Positions 31,499-43,333 are shown, numbered from the stretch's first letter. The stretch is 64,000 bases of DNA from Saccharomyces uvarum (GCA_947243795.1 OX365941.1:62001-126000); one strand, 5' to 3'. Translations and numbers: made by a program. Notes: generated by a model from the sequence alone, not told the origin.

Positions 31499-32647
31499 AT
31501 GTTCTCCGCTCAAAAGCCAATGTATGGCACTGGGACAGGCATAAATATAGGTGCCGGCGGACCCCCTGCAAACAACCCAGGGTCAATGCCTATGCCCGGA
31601 GTCCCATCATCGATGGGCCCAGGCATGAGCCAACAAATCCCTGGCGGTGGCCCAATGCTAATGAACAATACTACCAACAATAACAACAACAATAACAACA
31701 ATAACAACAATAACAACAACAATAACAACAACAACAACAGCAACAACAACAACAACAGTAGTAACGACGGTAATGCTGCCCGTGGCAACCTGAACATGGC
31801 CAATAACAGAGGCGCAGTACACGCATTAGATGATCCTAATGTATACCATTGGATTTGTCAATTGACATACGGCCCCCAAAAGGAACAAGCGTTGCTTGAA
31901 CTAGGTCGCAAGAGAGAACAGTTTGATGACCTTGCTGTGGTTCTTTGGTCTTCGTTTGGTGTAATGACTTCGTTGCTGAACGAAATAATCTCTGTTTACC
32001 CCATGCTGCAGCCCCAAATGCTATCCAACAACCTATCTAATCGTGTCTGCAACGCGTTGGTTCTTCTACAGTGCGTTGCATCCCATCCAGAGACCAAACA
32101 CCTCTTCCTTCAGGCTCACATCCCACTTTTCCTTTTCCCCTTTTTAAATACTACCTCGAGGCAGAGGACATTCGAGTATTTAAGATTGACCTCATTGGGG
32201 GTGATAGGTGCATTGGTCAAGAATGACTCACAAGACGTAATAACGTTTTTGCTTAGGACCGACATCGTACCGCTATGCCTAAGGATCATGGAATCTTCAT
32301 CTGAACTCTCCAAAACAGTGGCAATTTTCATTCTACAAAAAATCCTATTGGATGACGTCGGATTGCAATACATCTGTGCCACCTTGGAAAGATTCTACGC
32401 CGTTACTAATGTGTTAAAGGATATGGTGGAGCATTTGACCGTGAGTACACCACCGGGAAGACTACTGAAGCACATTATCAGATGCTACCTAAGATTGAGT
32501 GACGATTTGGAAGCACGCAGGTTACTGAAAGTCGTATTGCCCGCCAAATTGAGAGACAACACTTTCACCGAAGTGCTAAGAGACGACGTCGGGTCCAAGA
32601 GATGTTTGGCGCAATTGCTGTTGACGCTAAACGAAGAAACCTCATGA
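31499..32647 (+). CDS. CAF40: Caf40, CCR4-NOT complex subunit (CNOT9/Rcd1)
   Basis: A 382-residue subunit of the CCR4-NOT deadenylase complex, controlling mRNA decay and transcription. The N-terminal 100 residues are Gly/Pro/Met-rich and contain an Asn run of about 30 residues (AAC/AAT repeats, about 31670-31765). The conserved armadillo-like domain (about 115-375) starts with [22 protein letters not shown], the CNOT9/Rcd1 signature. The run makes the protein about nine residues longer than the 373 I recall for S. cerevisiae, so length varies in the repeat only. The initiator ATG is the first in frame. Confidence 0.95.
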   Translation: MFSAQKPMYGTGTGINIGAGGPPANNPGSMPMPGVPSSMGPGMSQQIPGGGPMLMNNTTNNNNNNNNNNNNNNNNNNNNNSNNNNNSSNDGNAARGNLNMANNRGAVHALDDPNVYHWICQLTYGPQKEQALLELGRKREQFDDLAVVLWSSFGVMTSLLNEIISVYPMLQPQMLSNNLSNRVCNALVLLQCVASHPETKHLFLQAHIPLFLFPFLNTTSRQRTFEYLRLTSLGVIGALVKNDSQDVITFLLRTDIVPLCLRIMESSSELSKTVAIFILQKILLDDVGLQYICATLERFYAVTNVLKDMVEHLTVSTPPGRLLKHIIRCYLRLSDDLEARRLLKVVLPAKLRDNTFTEVLRDDVGSKRCLAQLLLTLNEETS

Positions 32648-33212
32648 TGCATCCCATAGATATATTTCTGTTTTCCTGTTTTTATTCCCTGTACTGTTTT
32701 CATCCTTGCTTTTTTTTTTAGTTTCACTTCCTCATCTCTCCTAATTTTGTATAGTTATATTTATACGCATAAAATGTATCAATTTTACCCATTTTTTATT
32801 ACAGTTTGCCTACAAAAGTCCTATATAGTCTCTTAATTGTTGTCGTTATTATCCTCTGCCTTGCATATCACCCGGGGAACGCCCCCCTGTGTCACGCACC
32901 ACGACGCCACGATTCTGTTTTTTTTCGAAATCTAAAGGTTTCTTCAAAGATCAATGAAAATATACATAGGCGTTTTTGGTTACGAGTTGCCTTGTTGAGA
33001 ACGCAATTCTTCACGAATAAGTGCAAGATAGGAACCGTGTGTGCTCATTACCATTCTGCTTCCTGAGTTAATCTGCTAAACCTGTTTTTTTTTGTTCTTT
33101 ACAGCATCCCAAGTGAGCTCACAAACAATCAGAACAGAATATATTACAAATAATACAAAACAGGCGAATAGGAACAAAGAAAAGGGCAAACTAAGTTATT
33201 GAGTGAATTACC
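32648..33212 (+). other. CAF40-SEC21 intergenic region
   Basis: A 565-bp gap with the CAF40 3' UTR and SEC21 promoter. TCACCCGGGG near 32868 resembles a Reb1 site with one mismatch, and T-tracts follow it. No gene seen. Confidence 0.45.
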
Positions 33213-36020
33213 ATGTCTGCACATACGTACAAAAAGTTCGAAAACTCGACCTCTGGCGATTTGCCGGACAAAATGACCATCTATCAGGATTGTATGAACA
33301 CGTTTAATGAATCACCTGTAAATTCTAAGAGATGTCGTTTGCTGATTTCTCGTTTACTGAGACTGTTGGCTCAAGGTGAAACCTTCCCGCAAAATGAAGC
33401 TACCGCATTGTTTTTCTCCATCTCCAAATTGTTTCAACACCAAAACGATTCTTTGAGGCAGGCTGTTTATTTGGCAATTAAGGAATTGAGTGGCATTTCA
33501 GAAGACGTTTTAATGGCTACTTCTTCGATCATGAAGGACGTTCAGAATGGTTCGGATTTGATCAAACCTGATGCTATCAGATCATTGACTTACGTCTTGG
33601 ATGAATCTACCGCTTTTTCAGCTGAAAGATTATTGAAAAGTGCCGTGGTGAGTAAACACCCCTCGATCTCGTCGGCAGCACTATGTACTTCTTACCATCT
33701 GTTACCGATTTCAGAAGTCACTGTCAAGAGATTTACTAACGAAACTCAAGAAGCTGTCCTGGACTTGAAACAGTACCCAAATCAACATGCTGGCAGTGAA
33801 TATTATCCAAACTCTACTTATATTTCTCAGTATCATGCCCTTGGGTTACTTTACCAATTGAAGAAGACTGATAAGATGGCATTGCTGAAATTGGTCAGAC
33901 ATTTCTCTGAAAACAACTCCATGAAGAATCAGCTGGCCAAAGTAGAGCTGGTCAAGATTGTTAATGATTTGATTTGTAGAGATCCTCAATTATTCAATCA
34001 ATTTAGGCCACTGTTATCTGACTGGCTATCCAACAAATTCGAATCTGTTCAGTTGGAAACAGCAAAATTAATCACCTCTTTTGCTATCCGTAATTCTCGC
34101 TTAGTCCCTCCGGAACTATATGCAGCTTCCATCACTGCTTTGCAATCTTTATTGACTGTCCCTCGCGTCTCTTCTAGATTTGCCGCATTGAGAGTTTTAA
34201 ATAGAATTTCTATGGTTTCACCTGAAAAGATTGTCGTTTGTAACCCTGAATTAGAATCTCTAATCAACGATCCTAATAGAAACATTTCGACCTATGCAAT
34301 CACTACTTTATTAAAAACAGGTACTTCCAAGAATATTTCGTCTTTGATTTCTACCATTACTAATTTCATTCATGATGTCAGTGATGACTTTAAGATCATT
34401 ATTATTGACGCTGTTCGCACTTTATCGCTAAACTTCCCACAAGAATGGAAATCTGTCTTAAATTTCTTAATTGATGTTTTAAAGAATAGCGAAGGTGGAT
34501 TCAAGTTCAAAAACAGTATCGTTGAAGCATTGATCGATATCGTTTCATTTGTTCCACAATCTAAAGAAGTCGCCCTAGAAAACTTGTGTGACTTCATCGA
34601 AGATTGTGAGTTCAACGAAATACTAGTGAGAATATTACATCTATTGGGTAAAGAAGGTCCATCCGCTCCAAATCCATCATTATATGTTAGACATATTTAT
34701 AACAGAGTAGTATTGGAGAATTCTATTATTAGATCCGCTGCTGTCGTAGCTTTATCCAAATTTGCTCTAACAAAGAACGATTCTACTTTATATGAGTCAA
34801 TTATAAGTTTATTGAAGAGAATCGCTAATGATAAAGATGATGAAGTTAGGGACAGAGCTACTATTGCTCTCGAATTCATCGATTCTGCTAGAAATAAACA
34901 AGATGTTCTAGCACAAAATCTAATCGAATCCAAATATTATTACGATATTCCATCATTAGAAAACAAACTGAACTCTTATATTTCTTCCAATACTGATTCA
35001 TTTGCTACTGCGTTTGACGTTAAGCAAGTTCGTAAGTTTACCGAGGATGAAATGAAGGCAATAAATCTGAAAAGAAAACAAGAACAAATCTTCAACCAAA
35101 AATCAGAAACAACCTCGGATGCCACACCAGAAGCCGAAGGTACTGCTTCGGAAAAAAGAGCAGATGCCAATTCCTTCACCGGTCCAAACTTGGATGACCA
35201 CCAGGAAGATTTATTAGCTACTAAGTATGCTGACGAATTATTATCCATTGAACAAATTAAACCATTTGGTCAATTAGTAAATAGTTCCAGGGCTATCTCA
35301 TTGACTGAGCCAGAAGCTGAATTCGTGGTAAGTGGTATCAAGCACCTATTCAAAGATAACGTTGTTTTCCAATTCAATATCAAAAACACTTTAACAGATA
35401 TTGCCCTAGATAATGTTGCTGTTGTTTGCTCTCCAGAAAATTCTGATGAAGCTGTACTTGAAGAATTATTTACTTTACAAGTAGACAGGCTACTACCATC
35501 CGAAGAAGCAGCTTGCTACGTTGCATTTAAAAAATCTGATGAAATCGTAATGGAGGGTTTCCTAAACAACCTAACATTCACAACCAAGGAAATAAATTCT
35601 GATACCAATGAACCATTTGAAGGTGATGAAGGTTTCCAGGATGAGTACGAAATCGATTCCATTTTCTTGAGTGCCGGTGATTATGTCAAGAGTTCTTTCA
35701 CAGGTAATTTCTCTGCCACATTTGATGAATTACCAGCTGAAGAAATTGCTGTTTTCAATATCCAAGAAGACCTATCCATACAAGAAGTTGTAGATAAGAT
35801 TATTCTAAACAGTAGCTGCTTGCCAGTGGAAAGTACTCAATTTGCTCCAAGTGACTCAAATTCCCATGTCTTAAAATTATATGGTAAGAGTGCTTTAACT
35901 GGCTCTAAAGTAGCATTACAAATTAAGATGATCAAGAGCTCGAAAGGCCTTGCTTTGAAAGTTCATGGTAAGGGTGAAGACAGCTTGTTGTGTTCTGATC
36001 TGGTTAATAGCTTGATGTAG
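33213..36020 (+). CDS. SEC21: Sec21, gamma-COP subunit of the COPI coat
   Basis: A 935-residue coatomer subunit of the F-subcomplex, needed for retrograde Golgi-to-ER vesicle transport and retrieval of dilysine-tagged cargo. The N-terminal adaptin-like trunk of helical repeats runs from about 20 to 570. A charged linker (about 600-660, with a Lys/Glu/Ser-rich stretch) connects to the C-terminal appendage domain (about 665-935), an Ig-like and platform pair. Length equals S. cerevisiae Sec21. The sequence uses frequent AT-ending codons, unlike GC-rich RFC3 and POP3. Essential in yeast. Confidence 0.97.
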   Translation: MSAHTYKKFENSTSGDLPDKMTIYQDCMNTFNESPVNSKRCRLLISRLLRLLAQGETFPQNEATALFFSISKLFQHQNDSLRQAVYLAIKELSGISEDVLMATSSIMKDVQNGSDLIKPDAIRSLTYVLDESTAFSAERLLKSAVVSKHPSISSAALCTSYHLLPISEVTVKRFTNETQEAVLDLKQYPNQHAGSEYYPNSTYISQYHALGLLYQLKKTDKMALLKLVRHFSENNSMKNQLAKVELVKIVNDLICRDPQLFNQFRPLLSDWLSNKFESVQLETAKLITSFAIRNSRLVPPELYAASITALQSLLTVPRVSSRFAALRVLNRISMVSPEKIVVCNPELESLINDPNRNISTYAITTLLKTGTSKNISSLISTITNFIHDVSDDFKIIIIDAVRTLSLNFPQEWKSVLNFLIDVLKNSEGGFKFKNSIVEALIDIVSFVPQSKEVALENLCDFIEDCEFNEILVRILHLLGKEGPSAPNPSLYVRHIYNRVVLENSIIRSAAVVALSKFALTKNDSTLYESIISLLKRIANDKDDEVRDRATIALEFIDSARNKQDVLAQNLIESKYYYDIPSLENKLNSYISSNTDSFATAFDVKQVRKFTEDEMKAINLKRKQEQIFNQKSETTSDATPEAEGTASEKRADANSFTGPNLDDHQEDLLATKYADELLSIEQIKPFGQLVNSSRAISLTEPEAEFVVSGIKHLFKDNVVFQFNIKNTLTDIALDNVAVVCSPENSDEAVLEELFTLQVDRLLPSEEAACYVAFKKSDEIVMEGFLNNLTFTTKEINSDTNEPFEGDEGFQDEYEIDSIFLSAGDYVKSSFTGNFSATFDELPAEEIAVFNIQEDLSIQEVVDKIILNSSCLPVESTQFAPSDSNSHVLKLYGKSALTGSKVALQIKMIKSSKGLALKVHGKGEDSLLCSDLVNSLM

Positions 36021-36430
36021 TAAATTGTCAAACATTCATTTCAAATATTACCCACCCTTCATCATTCCATCATTATCGGTTGTATTTCTCAAAGAGCTGT
36101 ATAAGTTTTCAAAAGTACTTACAAATGGAGGGATTCAGAACAAGAACAGTAAGAAATTAAAACAATAGCGGATAGAATATGACGGATCATCACCACACGA
36201 AGAATAAACTATGTAATCTTTATATAAAGAAATTCTTAAAAAAAATACTATAGTAATTTACTTGAGAAAATAAGCTAAAGAAGGCAAGGCATCATCAAAG
36301 CTGAAAAATTGCTACGCGACTTTGTAAAAAAACAAACAAACGACGTTAGGGAACTCAGACAGATTCGAAGGGAACGCGTTGAGGTTCTTGCTATATTTGA
36401 TATTTATAACAACGTTTCTCTCTAGTAAAC
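36021..36430 (+). other. SEC21-CUS2 intergenic region
   Basis: A 410-bp AT-rich gap between tandem genes. No recognisable factor site, RNA gene or repeat seen. Confidence 0.4.
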
Positions 36431-37303
36431 ATGGATGCTGATGAATTAAAATTGAAAGAAAACTTAAGAATTTTGAAAAAGGAGGAGCTGCTCAAAAGGA
36501 AGCTATCAAAGGAGAGTAATGACCGAAAGAGAGAGTTCGCATACAAGAACAGTTCTAAGACTACCTCAATATATATATCAGATCTTCCTACAGACAAGAT
36601 AACAAAAGAGGAGCTGACAGAACAGTTTTCCAAGTATGGAATGATAAGAATGAATCGGGATGGTAAACCCCATTGCAAGCTATACGTGAACGATAAAGGT
36701 ATTCCCAAAGGGGATGCTTTGATTATCTATTCTAAAGAAGAGAGTGTCACGTTAGCAATTGAAATGATGGATGAGTGGAATTTCTTGGGAAAGAGAATCA
36801 GGGTAGAAAGAGCCCAATTCGATGACAGAGATAGTATCAATATAGACAATAAAGAAAATCGTACCAAAGAGCTGGACGAATCAGAACGACCAGTAAAAAG
36901 GCTGAAACCACCTACCTTCAAAGAAGAGGGGGAGACTGTAGATTATAATGACGATGAAAGCTTAGCCAAGGCTGACCGAACCGTGGTATTGGCCAATGTG
37001 TTCGATATTTATAAAGAGTACACACAAGACGACATCAATGACGTAAAAGAAGATCTGTTGGATGGTTTTCAGGAGATTGGCCAAGTGGACAATCTTTCTG
37101 TATCGCCTGATAAAGGAGAGGCAACTGCTGTTTTCAAAAGAAGTAAAGACGCGCTGGAATGTTGCAAAATCATGAGCGGACGCTATTTTGATGGCCAGAA
37201 GTTACTTACATTTATGTTAGGAGACGATCATGCTTCAGAAATAAACGCCGAGAGTGAAGCAAGTGGTGTGGAAGATGATTTGATAGAGATTGGCAGCAAG
37301 TAA
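36431..37303 (+). CDS. CUS2: Cus2, U2 snRNP assembly factor (Tat-SF1 homologue)
   Basis: A 290-residue splicing factor that binds U2 snRNA and Prp11/Hsh155 and helps fold stem IIa before the first ATP-dependent step. A charged N terminus precedes RRM1 (about 44-128, with SIYISDLP as RNP2 and GDALIIYS in the RNP1 position). A second, atypical RRM or UHM spans about 180-275 (TVVLANVFDIY, ATAVFKRSKDALECCKIMSGRYFDGQKL). The C terminus is acidic. The length is near the 285 I recall for S. cerevisiae. This is the last protein gene before the tRNA-Ty cluster. Confidence 0.95.
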   Translation: MDADELKLKENLRILKKEELLKRKLSKESNDRKREFAYKNSSKTTSIYISDLPTDKITKEELTEQFSKYGMIRMNRDGKPHCKLYVNDKGIPKGDALIIYSKEESVTLAIEMMDEWNFLGKRIRVERAQFDDRDSINIDNKENRTKELDESERPVKRLKPPTFKEEGETVDYNDDESLAKADRTVVLANVFDIYKEYTQDDINDVKEDLLDGFQEIGQVDNLSVSPDKGEATAVFKRSKDALECCKIMSGRYFDGQKLLTFMLGDDHASEINAESEASGVEDDLIEIGSK

Positions 37304-37804
37304 CAGCTCCTATTAATCTTAAGTGTTGAAGTAGACATGTAGGCAAATACGATATAACAAATAAAAAGAAAAAGTACCACAATAACTCTAAACAATATGA
37401 AGTAGCACCCTTCTACAGTTCATTACTCTTGGAATATGTGATTTCGGACGGAAAATATTAATAATTCTGTCTCATGAAATAAACATAATAGCGACAATGT
37501 ATCATTATTACTTATCGCCTTTTTCAGCATGATAAGGATAACCAAATCTGGTAAATAGTGAAGATAAGATTAAAGACCTATTAATTGATCAGACATTAGC
37601 ATATAAGAAGATGACTTATACCTGATAACTCATTAATAATGTCTAAATTATGTCTGAACCATTGGGTTTCATATAACCAATCAGCGTGTGTTTTATATAC
37701 CTCTCTTATATAATAAGAAAGAACTGCTTATTCTTAATTATTACTACGTACTAAACTACTAATTATCAACAAGTACTTTAACAAACTTCAAAAAATAATA
37801 AACA
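37304..37804. other. CUS2 to tRNA-Gly region, AT-rich with LTR-like tail
   Basis: A 501-bp gap on the 3' side of tRNA-Gly. From about 37540 to 37771 the DNA is very AT-rich, has TATA-like stretches and ends TTATCAACA, a common ending of yeast Ty LTRs. I could not match it to a specific LTR family, and no clean start or target duplication was found. Confidence 0.3.
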
Positions 37805-37876
37805 TGAGCGGTACGAGAATCGAACCCGTGTCCCCACCTTGGAAGGGTGGGATGATAACCACTACACTAACCGCCC
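37805..37876 (-). tRNA. tRNA-Gly (anticodon UCC)
   Basis: Minus-strand tRNA of 72 nt counting the discriminator A. Acceptor arms GGGCGGT and ACCGCTC close the molecule. The anticodon stem CCACC/GGTGG holds the loop CTTCCAA with anticodon TCC. The T arm carries the B-box sequence GGTTCGATTC. It decodes GGA codons. No intron. All stems pair. It sits about 88 bp from the start of the Ty element, inside the window favoured by Ty1-family integration upstream of Pol III genes. Confidence 0.97.
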
Positions 37877-37963
37877 TGGATAACTGATAATATTGTAGTA
37901 GGGGCTCGAACAATACCAGACTCTTGACAATCCTAAAGTCTTATTAGGAGAGTAACTTGTTGT

Positions 37964-38269
37964 TGTTGTAATATAAATCAACTATCATCTACTAACTAGT
38001 ATTTACGTTACTAGTATATTATCATATACGGTGTTAGAAGATGACGCAAATGATGAGAAATAGTCATCGAAATTAGTGGAAGCTGAAACGCAAGGATTAA
38101 TAATGTAGTAGGATCAATGAATGATAACATATAAAACGATGATAATAATATCTATAGAATTGTGTAGAATTGCAGATTCCCTTTTATGGATTCCTAAATC
38201 CATGAAGAGAATCTCTAGTATAATATATATACGTAATATTATTGCCTTATTAAAAATGGAATCCCAACA
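37964..38269 (+). repeat. 5' LTR of the Ty1/Ty2-type element (306 bp)
   Basis: Begins TGTTGTAATATAAATCAAC and ends AATCCCAACA. The first half is near-identical to the delta LTR of Ty1 as I recall it. Confidence 0.93.
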
Positions 38270-41200
38270 ATTACATCAAAATCCACACTTATCTCATGGT
38301 AGCGCCTATGCTTCGGTTACTTCTAAGGAAGTCCCATCAAATCAAGATCCGTTAGCCGTTCCAGCTTCCAATTTACCGGAATTTGATAGAGATTCCACTA
38401 AGGTTAATTCTCAACAAGAGACAACACCTGGGACATCAGCTGTTCCAGAGAACCATCATCATGTCTCTCCTCAACCTGCTTCAGTACCACTTCCACAGAA
38501 TGGACAGTACCAACAGCACGGCATGATGACCCCGAACAAAGCTATGGCTTCTAACTGGGCACATTACCAACGACCACCTATGATGACGTATTCACCCTAT
38601 CAAACGTCACCTGCGTATTATCAACCTGACCCACACTATCCGCTGCCACAGTATATCCCACCATTGAGTACTTCCTCACCTGATCCAATCGATTTACAAA
38701 ATCAACACTCTGAAATGCTTCAAGCTAAGACAAAGATGAGAAATAACGTCTTACCACCACACACTTTAACATCAGAAGAAAACTTTTCTACATGGGTTAA
38801 ATTTTACATCAGATTTTTGAAAAACTCTAATCTCGGTGACATAATTCCAAATGACCAGGGTGCAATCAAAAGACAAATGACTTATGAAGAACATACGTAT
38901 ATTTACAACACCTTCCAAACATTTGCCCCATTTCATTTATTACCAACATGGGTAAAACAAATTTTAGAAATTAATTATGCTGATATCCTTACAGTCCTTT
39001 GTAAAAGTGTGTTCAAAATGCAGACTAACAATCAAGAATTACAAGATTGGATAACTCTTGCCAACCTTGAGTACAACGGAAGTACATCTGCTGATACATT
39101 TGAGATTACAGTCAGCACGATTATTCAAAGGCTAAAAGAAAACAATATAAATGTTAGCGACAGATTGGGCTGTCAACTAATACTTAAAGGTCTATCCGGT
39201 GACTACAAATACCTACGTAATCAATATCGTACCAAAACGAACATGAAACTTTCCCAATTATTCGCTGAAATTCAATTAATATATGACGAGAATAAAAGCG
39301 TAAATAAATATCCATATCCGTTAATACATCAAATGCTTGGACATGCTAACGTCCAAAGTATTCAGAAGTCTCTTAAGAAAAATGCAGTTACATATTTGAA
39401 AGAATCGGATATTGAATGGTCTAACGCTAGCACATATCAATGTCCCGACTGTCTAATCGGCAAAAGCACGAAACATAGACATGTCAAAGGATCACGACTA
39501 AAGTACCAAGAATCATATGAACCTTTTCAGTACCTACATACCGATATATTTGGTCCTGTTCATCACTTACCGAAAAGTGCACCTTCTTACTTTATATCAT
39601 TTACAGATGAGAAAACAAGATTCCAATGGGTCTACCCATTACACGACCGTCGTGAAGAATCTATCCTCAATGTTTTTACATCGATATTAGCATTTATTAA
39701 GAACCAATTCAATGCTCGCGTTCTAGTTATCCAGATGGATCGTGGTTCCGAGTACACTAACAAAACTCTTCATAAGTTCTTTACGAACAGAGGAATTACT
39801 GCATGCTATACAACCACGGCAGATTCTAGAGCACACGGTGTCGCTGAACGATTAAATCGTACTTTATTAAACGATTGTCGTACACTACTTCATTGTAGTG
39901 GTCTACCAAATCATCTATGGTTCTCAGCAGTCGAATTTTCTACTATAATCAGAAATTCATTAGTCTCACCAAAAAACGATAAATCGGCACGACAACATGC
40001 AGGTTTAGCTGGACTGGACATTACTACTATACTACCTTTCGGTCAACCAGTTATAGTTAACAACCATAATCCCGACTCGAAAATACATCCTCGTGGAATT
40101 CCAGGTTACGCTTTACATCCATCTCGAAACTCTTATGGCTATATTATCTATCTTCCATCCTTGAAGAAGACAGTAGATACTACCAATTACGTTATATTAC
40201 AAGACAAGCAATCCAGATTGGACCAATTCAACTACGATACACTCACCTTTGATGATGATCTCAATCGTTTAACAGCCCATAGCCAATCTTTTATTGAGCA
40301 AAAGGAAACAGAGCAGTCATATGATCAACATACAGAATCTGATCATGACTATCAATCGGAGATTGAAATAAACTCTGATCCTCTAGTGAACGATTTCTCG
40401 TCCCAATCAATGAACCCTTTACAATTAGACCACGAACCAGTTCAAAAGGTACGTGCACCTAAGGAAGTTGATGCTGACATATCTGAATACAATATTCTTC
40501 CGTCCCCTACACGATCTCGTACACCCCATATCATTAATAAAGAGAGTACCGAAATGGGTGGTACCATTGAATCAGATATTACTTCACCTAGACACTCGTC
40601 TACCTTCACTGCACGAAACCAAAATCAACCTGGCAGTCCCAATGATATTATTGATTTGACTTCACAGGATAGAGTTGATTCTGGATTTGAAAACATCCAA
40701 ACTACCCGTTTGGGTGGTACGGAGGAACCATGTATTCAACGAAATAGTGATACAAATATCAAATACAGGACTACAAATAGTACGCCATCAATGGATGACC
40801 CTCCGCCTGATAGTGACTCAACTACTCCCATCATCTCTATAAAAACAAAGAATGTATGTGATAACACACCCTCCATTGATACGGATCCACCAGAATATCA
40901 CTCTTCTGACCATGTGACTCCCAATATAATGCCTGACAAATCCTCCAAAACTGTTACGGCCGATTCTACCTCCCACTTCCTGACTTAACCCATGAATCTC
41001 CTACGGACACTTCTGATGTTTCAAAAGATATTCCACACATACACTCTCGTCAGACTAATTCCAGTTTGGGTGGTATGGATGATTCTAACGTTTTGACTAC
41101 TACCAAAAGTAAGAAAAGATCAGTAGAAGATAATGAAACTGAAATTGAGGTATCCTGAGACACATGGAATAATAAGAATATGAGAAGTCTGGAACCACCA

Positions 41201-42869
41201 AGGTCAAAGAAACGTATAAATCTAATTGCCGCAATAAAAGGAGTAAAATCGATCAAACCAGTTCGAACGACCTTAAGATATGATGAAGCAATCACATATA
41301 ATAAGGACAACAAAGAAAAAGACAGATATATTGAAGCTTATCATAAAGAAGTTAACCAACTGTTGAAAATGAACACTTGGGATACAAACAAGTATTATGA
41401 TAGAAATGAAATAGATCCTAAGAAAGTAATAAACTCAATGTTTATCTTTAACAAAAAACGTGATGGTACACACAAAGCTAGATTTGTTGCAAGAGGCGAC
41501 ATTCAACACCCCGATACATATGAATCTGGTATGCAATCCAATACCGTACATCACTATGCACTGATGACGTCACTGTCAATCGCATTAGACAATGACTATT
41601 ATATCACACAACTGGACATATCCTCTGCTTACTTATATGCTGATATCAAAGAAGAATTATACATAAGACCTCCACCACATTTAGGTTTGAATAATAAGTT
41701 ACTACGTTTGAGAAAATCACTCTATGGTTTGAAACAAAGTGGTGCAAACTGGTATGAAACCATTAAATCATATTTAATAAATTGTTGTGAAATGCAAGAA
41801 GTTCGTGGATGGTCATGTGTTTTTAGAAATAGTCAAGTAACAATATGTTTATTTGTTGATGACATGATTCTATTTAGCAAAGACTTAAATGCGAATAAGA
41901 AAATCATAACAACACTCAAGAAACAATACGATACAAAGATAATAAATCTAGGTGAAAGTGATAACGAAATTCAGTACGACATACTTGGATTAGAGATCAA
42001 ATATCAAAGAAGTAAGTACATGAAATTAGGTATGGAAAAATCTTTGACAGAAAAATTACCCAAACTAAACGTTCCTTTAAATCCAAAAGGAAAGAAACTT
42101 AGTGCTCCAGGTCAACCAGGTCTTTATATAGACCAGGATGAACTAGAACTAGATGAAGATGAATACAAAGAGAAAGTACATGAAATGCAAAAGTTGATTG
42201 GTCTAGCTTCATATGTTGGATATAAATTTAGATTTGACTTACTATACTACATCAACACACTTGCACAACATATATTATTTCCCTCTAGACAAGTTTTAGA
42301 CATGACATATGAGTTAATACAATTCATGTGGGACACTAGAGATAAACAATTGATATGGCACAAAAACAAACCTACTAAGCCAGATAATAAATTAGTCGCA
42401 ATAAGCGATGCTTCATATGGTAACCAACCATATTACAAGTCACAAGTTGGTAACATTTTCCTACTCAATGGAAAAGTGATTGGAGGAAAGTCGACAAAGG
42501 CTTCGTTAACATGCACTTCAACTACAGAAGCAGAAATACACGCAGTCAGTGAAGCTATTCCGCTATTGAATAACCTCAGTCACCTTGTGCAAGAACTTAA
42601 CAAAAAACCAATCATTAAAGGCTTACTTACTGATAGTAGATCAACGATCAGTATAATTAAGTCTACAAATGAAGAAAAATATAGAAACAGATTTTTTGGC
42701 ACAAAGGCAATGAGACTCAGAGATGAAGTATCAAGTAATAATTTATACATATACTACATCGAGACCAAGAAGAACATTGCTGATGTGATGACAAAACCCC
42801 TTCCGATAAAAACATTCAAAATATTAACAAACAAATGGATTCATTAGATCTATTACATTATGGGTGGTA

Positions 42870-43176
42870 TGTTGTAATATAAATCAACTATCATCTACTA
42901 ACTAGTATTTACGTTACTAGTATATTATCATATACGGTGTTAGAAGATGACGCAAATGAAGAGAAATAGTCATTGAAATTAGTGGAAGCTGAAACGCAAG
43001 GATTGATAATGTAGTAGGATCAATGAATGATAACATATAAAAAGAGGAACAGAAACATTTATAATATTATGCAAAATTGCAGATTCCTTTTTGTGGATTC
43101 CTAAATCCATGAAGAGAATCTCTAGTATAATATATATACGTAATATTATAACATTAAGAATTAATGGAATCCAACA
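42870..43176 (+). repeat. 3' LTR of the Ty1/Ty2-type element (307 bp)
   Basis: Follows directly on the polypurine tract GGGTGGTA. It starts like the 5' LTR, but its second half differs in two clusters and instead is identical over 153 bp to the solo LTR at 45266-45571. Confidence 0.93.
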
Positions 43177-43259
43177 GAAACAACTGGTACTCGAGGTCTG
43201 AAGTCTTCTGAACAATTTGCTAACTAAAATATTCACGGGATAGAAAATAAAAATTCGAA

Positions 43260-43333
43260 GACTCCATGGCCAAGTTGGTTAAGGCGTGCGACTGTTAATC
43301 ACAAGATCGTGAGTTCAACCCTCACTGGGGTCG
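43260..43333 (+). tRNA. tRNA-Asn (anticodon GUU)
   Basis: A 74-nt plus-strand tRNA with acceptor GACTCCA/TGGGGTC, discriminator G, D arm GGCCAAGTTGGTTAAGGC, anticodon loop CTGTTAA (anticodon GTT) and T arm GTGAGTTCAACCCTCAC. It decodes AAC and AAU. The anticodon stem has TGCGA on the 5' side and TCACA on the 3' side, leaving a C29.A41 mismatch where the usual Saccharomyces gene has TCGCA and full pairing. A and B boxes look intact, so it is probably transcribed. It lies 84 bp downstream of the Ty element's end. Confidence 0.93.

Larger units (their letters stand above)
37964..43176 (+). mobile_element. Ty1/Ty2-type LTR retrotransposon, broken copy
   Basis: A Pseudoviridae (copia-type) element of about 5.2 kb with both LTRs. 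Its parts in order are: 5' LTR; primer-binding site TGGTAGCGCC at 38297-38306, complementary to initiator tRNA-Met as in Ty1 and Ty2; Gag-like, integrase, reverse-transcriptase and RNase H-like regions; polypurine tract GGGTGGTA; and 3' LTR. The copy is shorter than a whole Ty1 or Ty2 (about 5.9 kb) and is broken, with about two breaks, so it is a fossil. The two LTRs differ at about 26 positions in 307 by hand alignment, clustered rather than scattered. That implies either some age or assembly from two LTR variants. The flanking 5-bp sequences (GTTGT and GAAAC) do not match, so no target duplication remains. Confidence 0.93.

Noticed and set aside
31510-31803. Leu-rich open frame of 97 codons, minus strand
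   Set aside because: Antisense shadow of the Asn repeat of Caf40.
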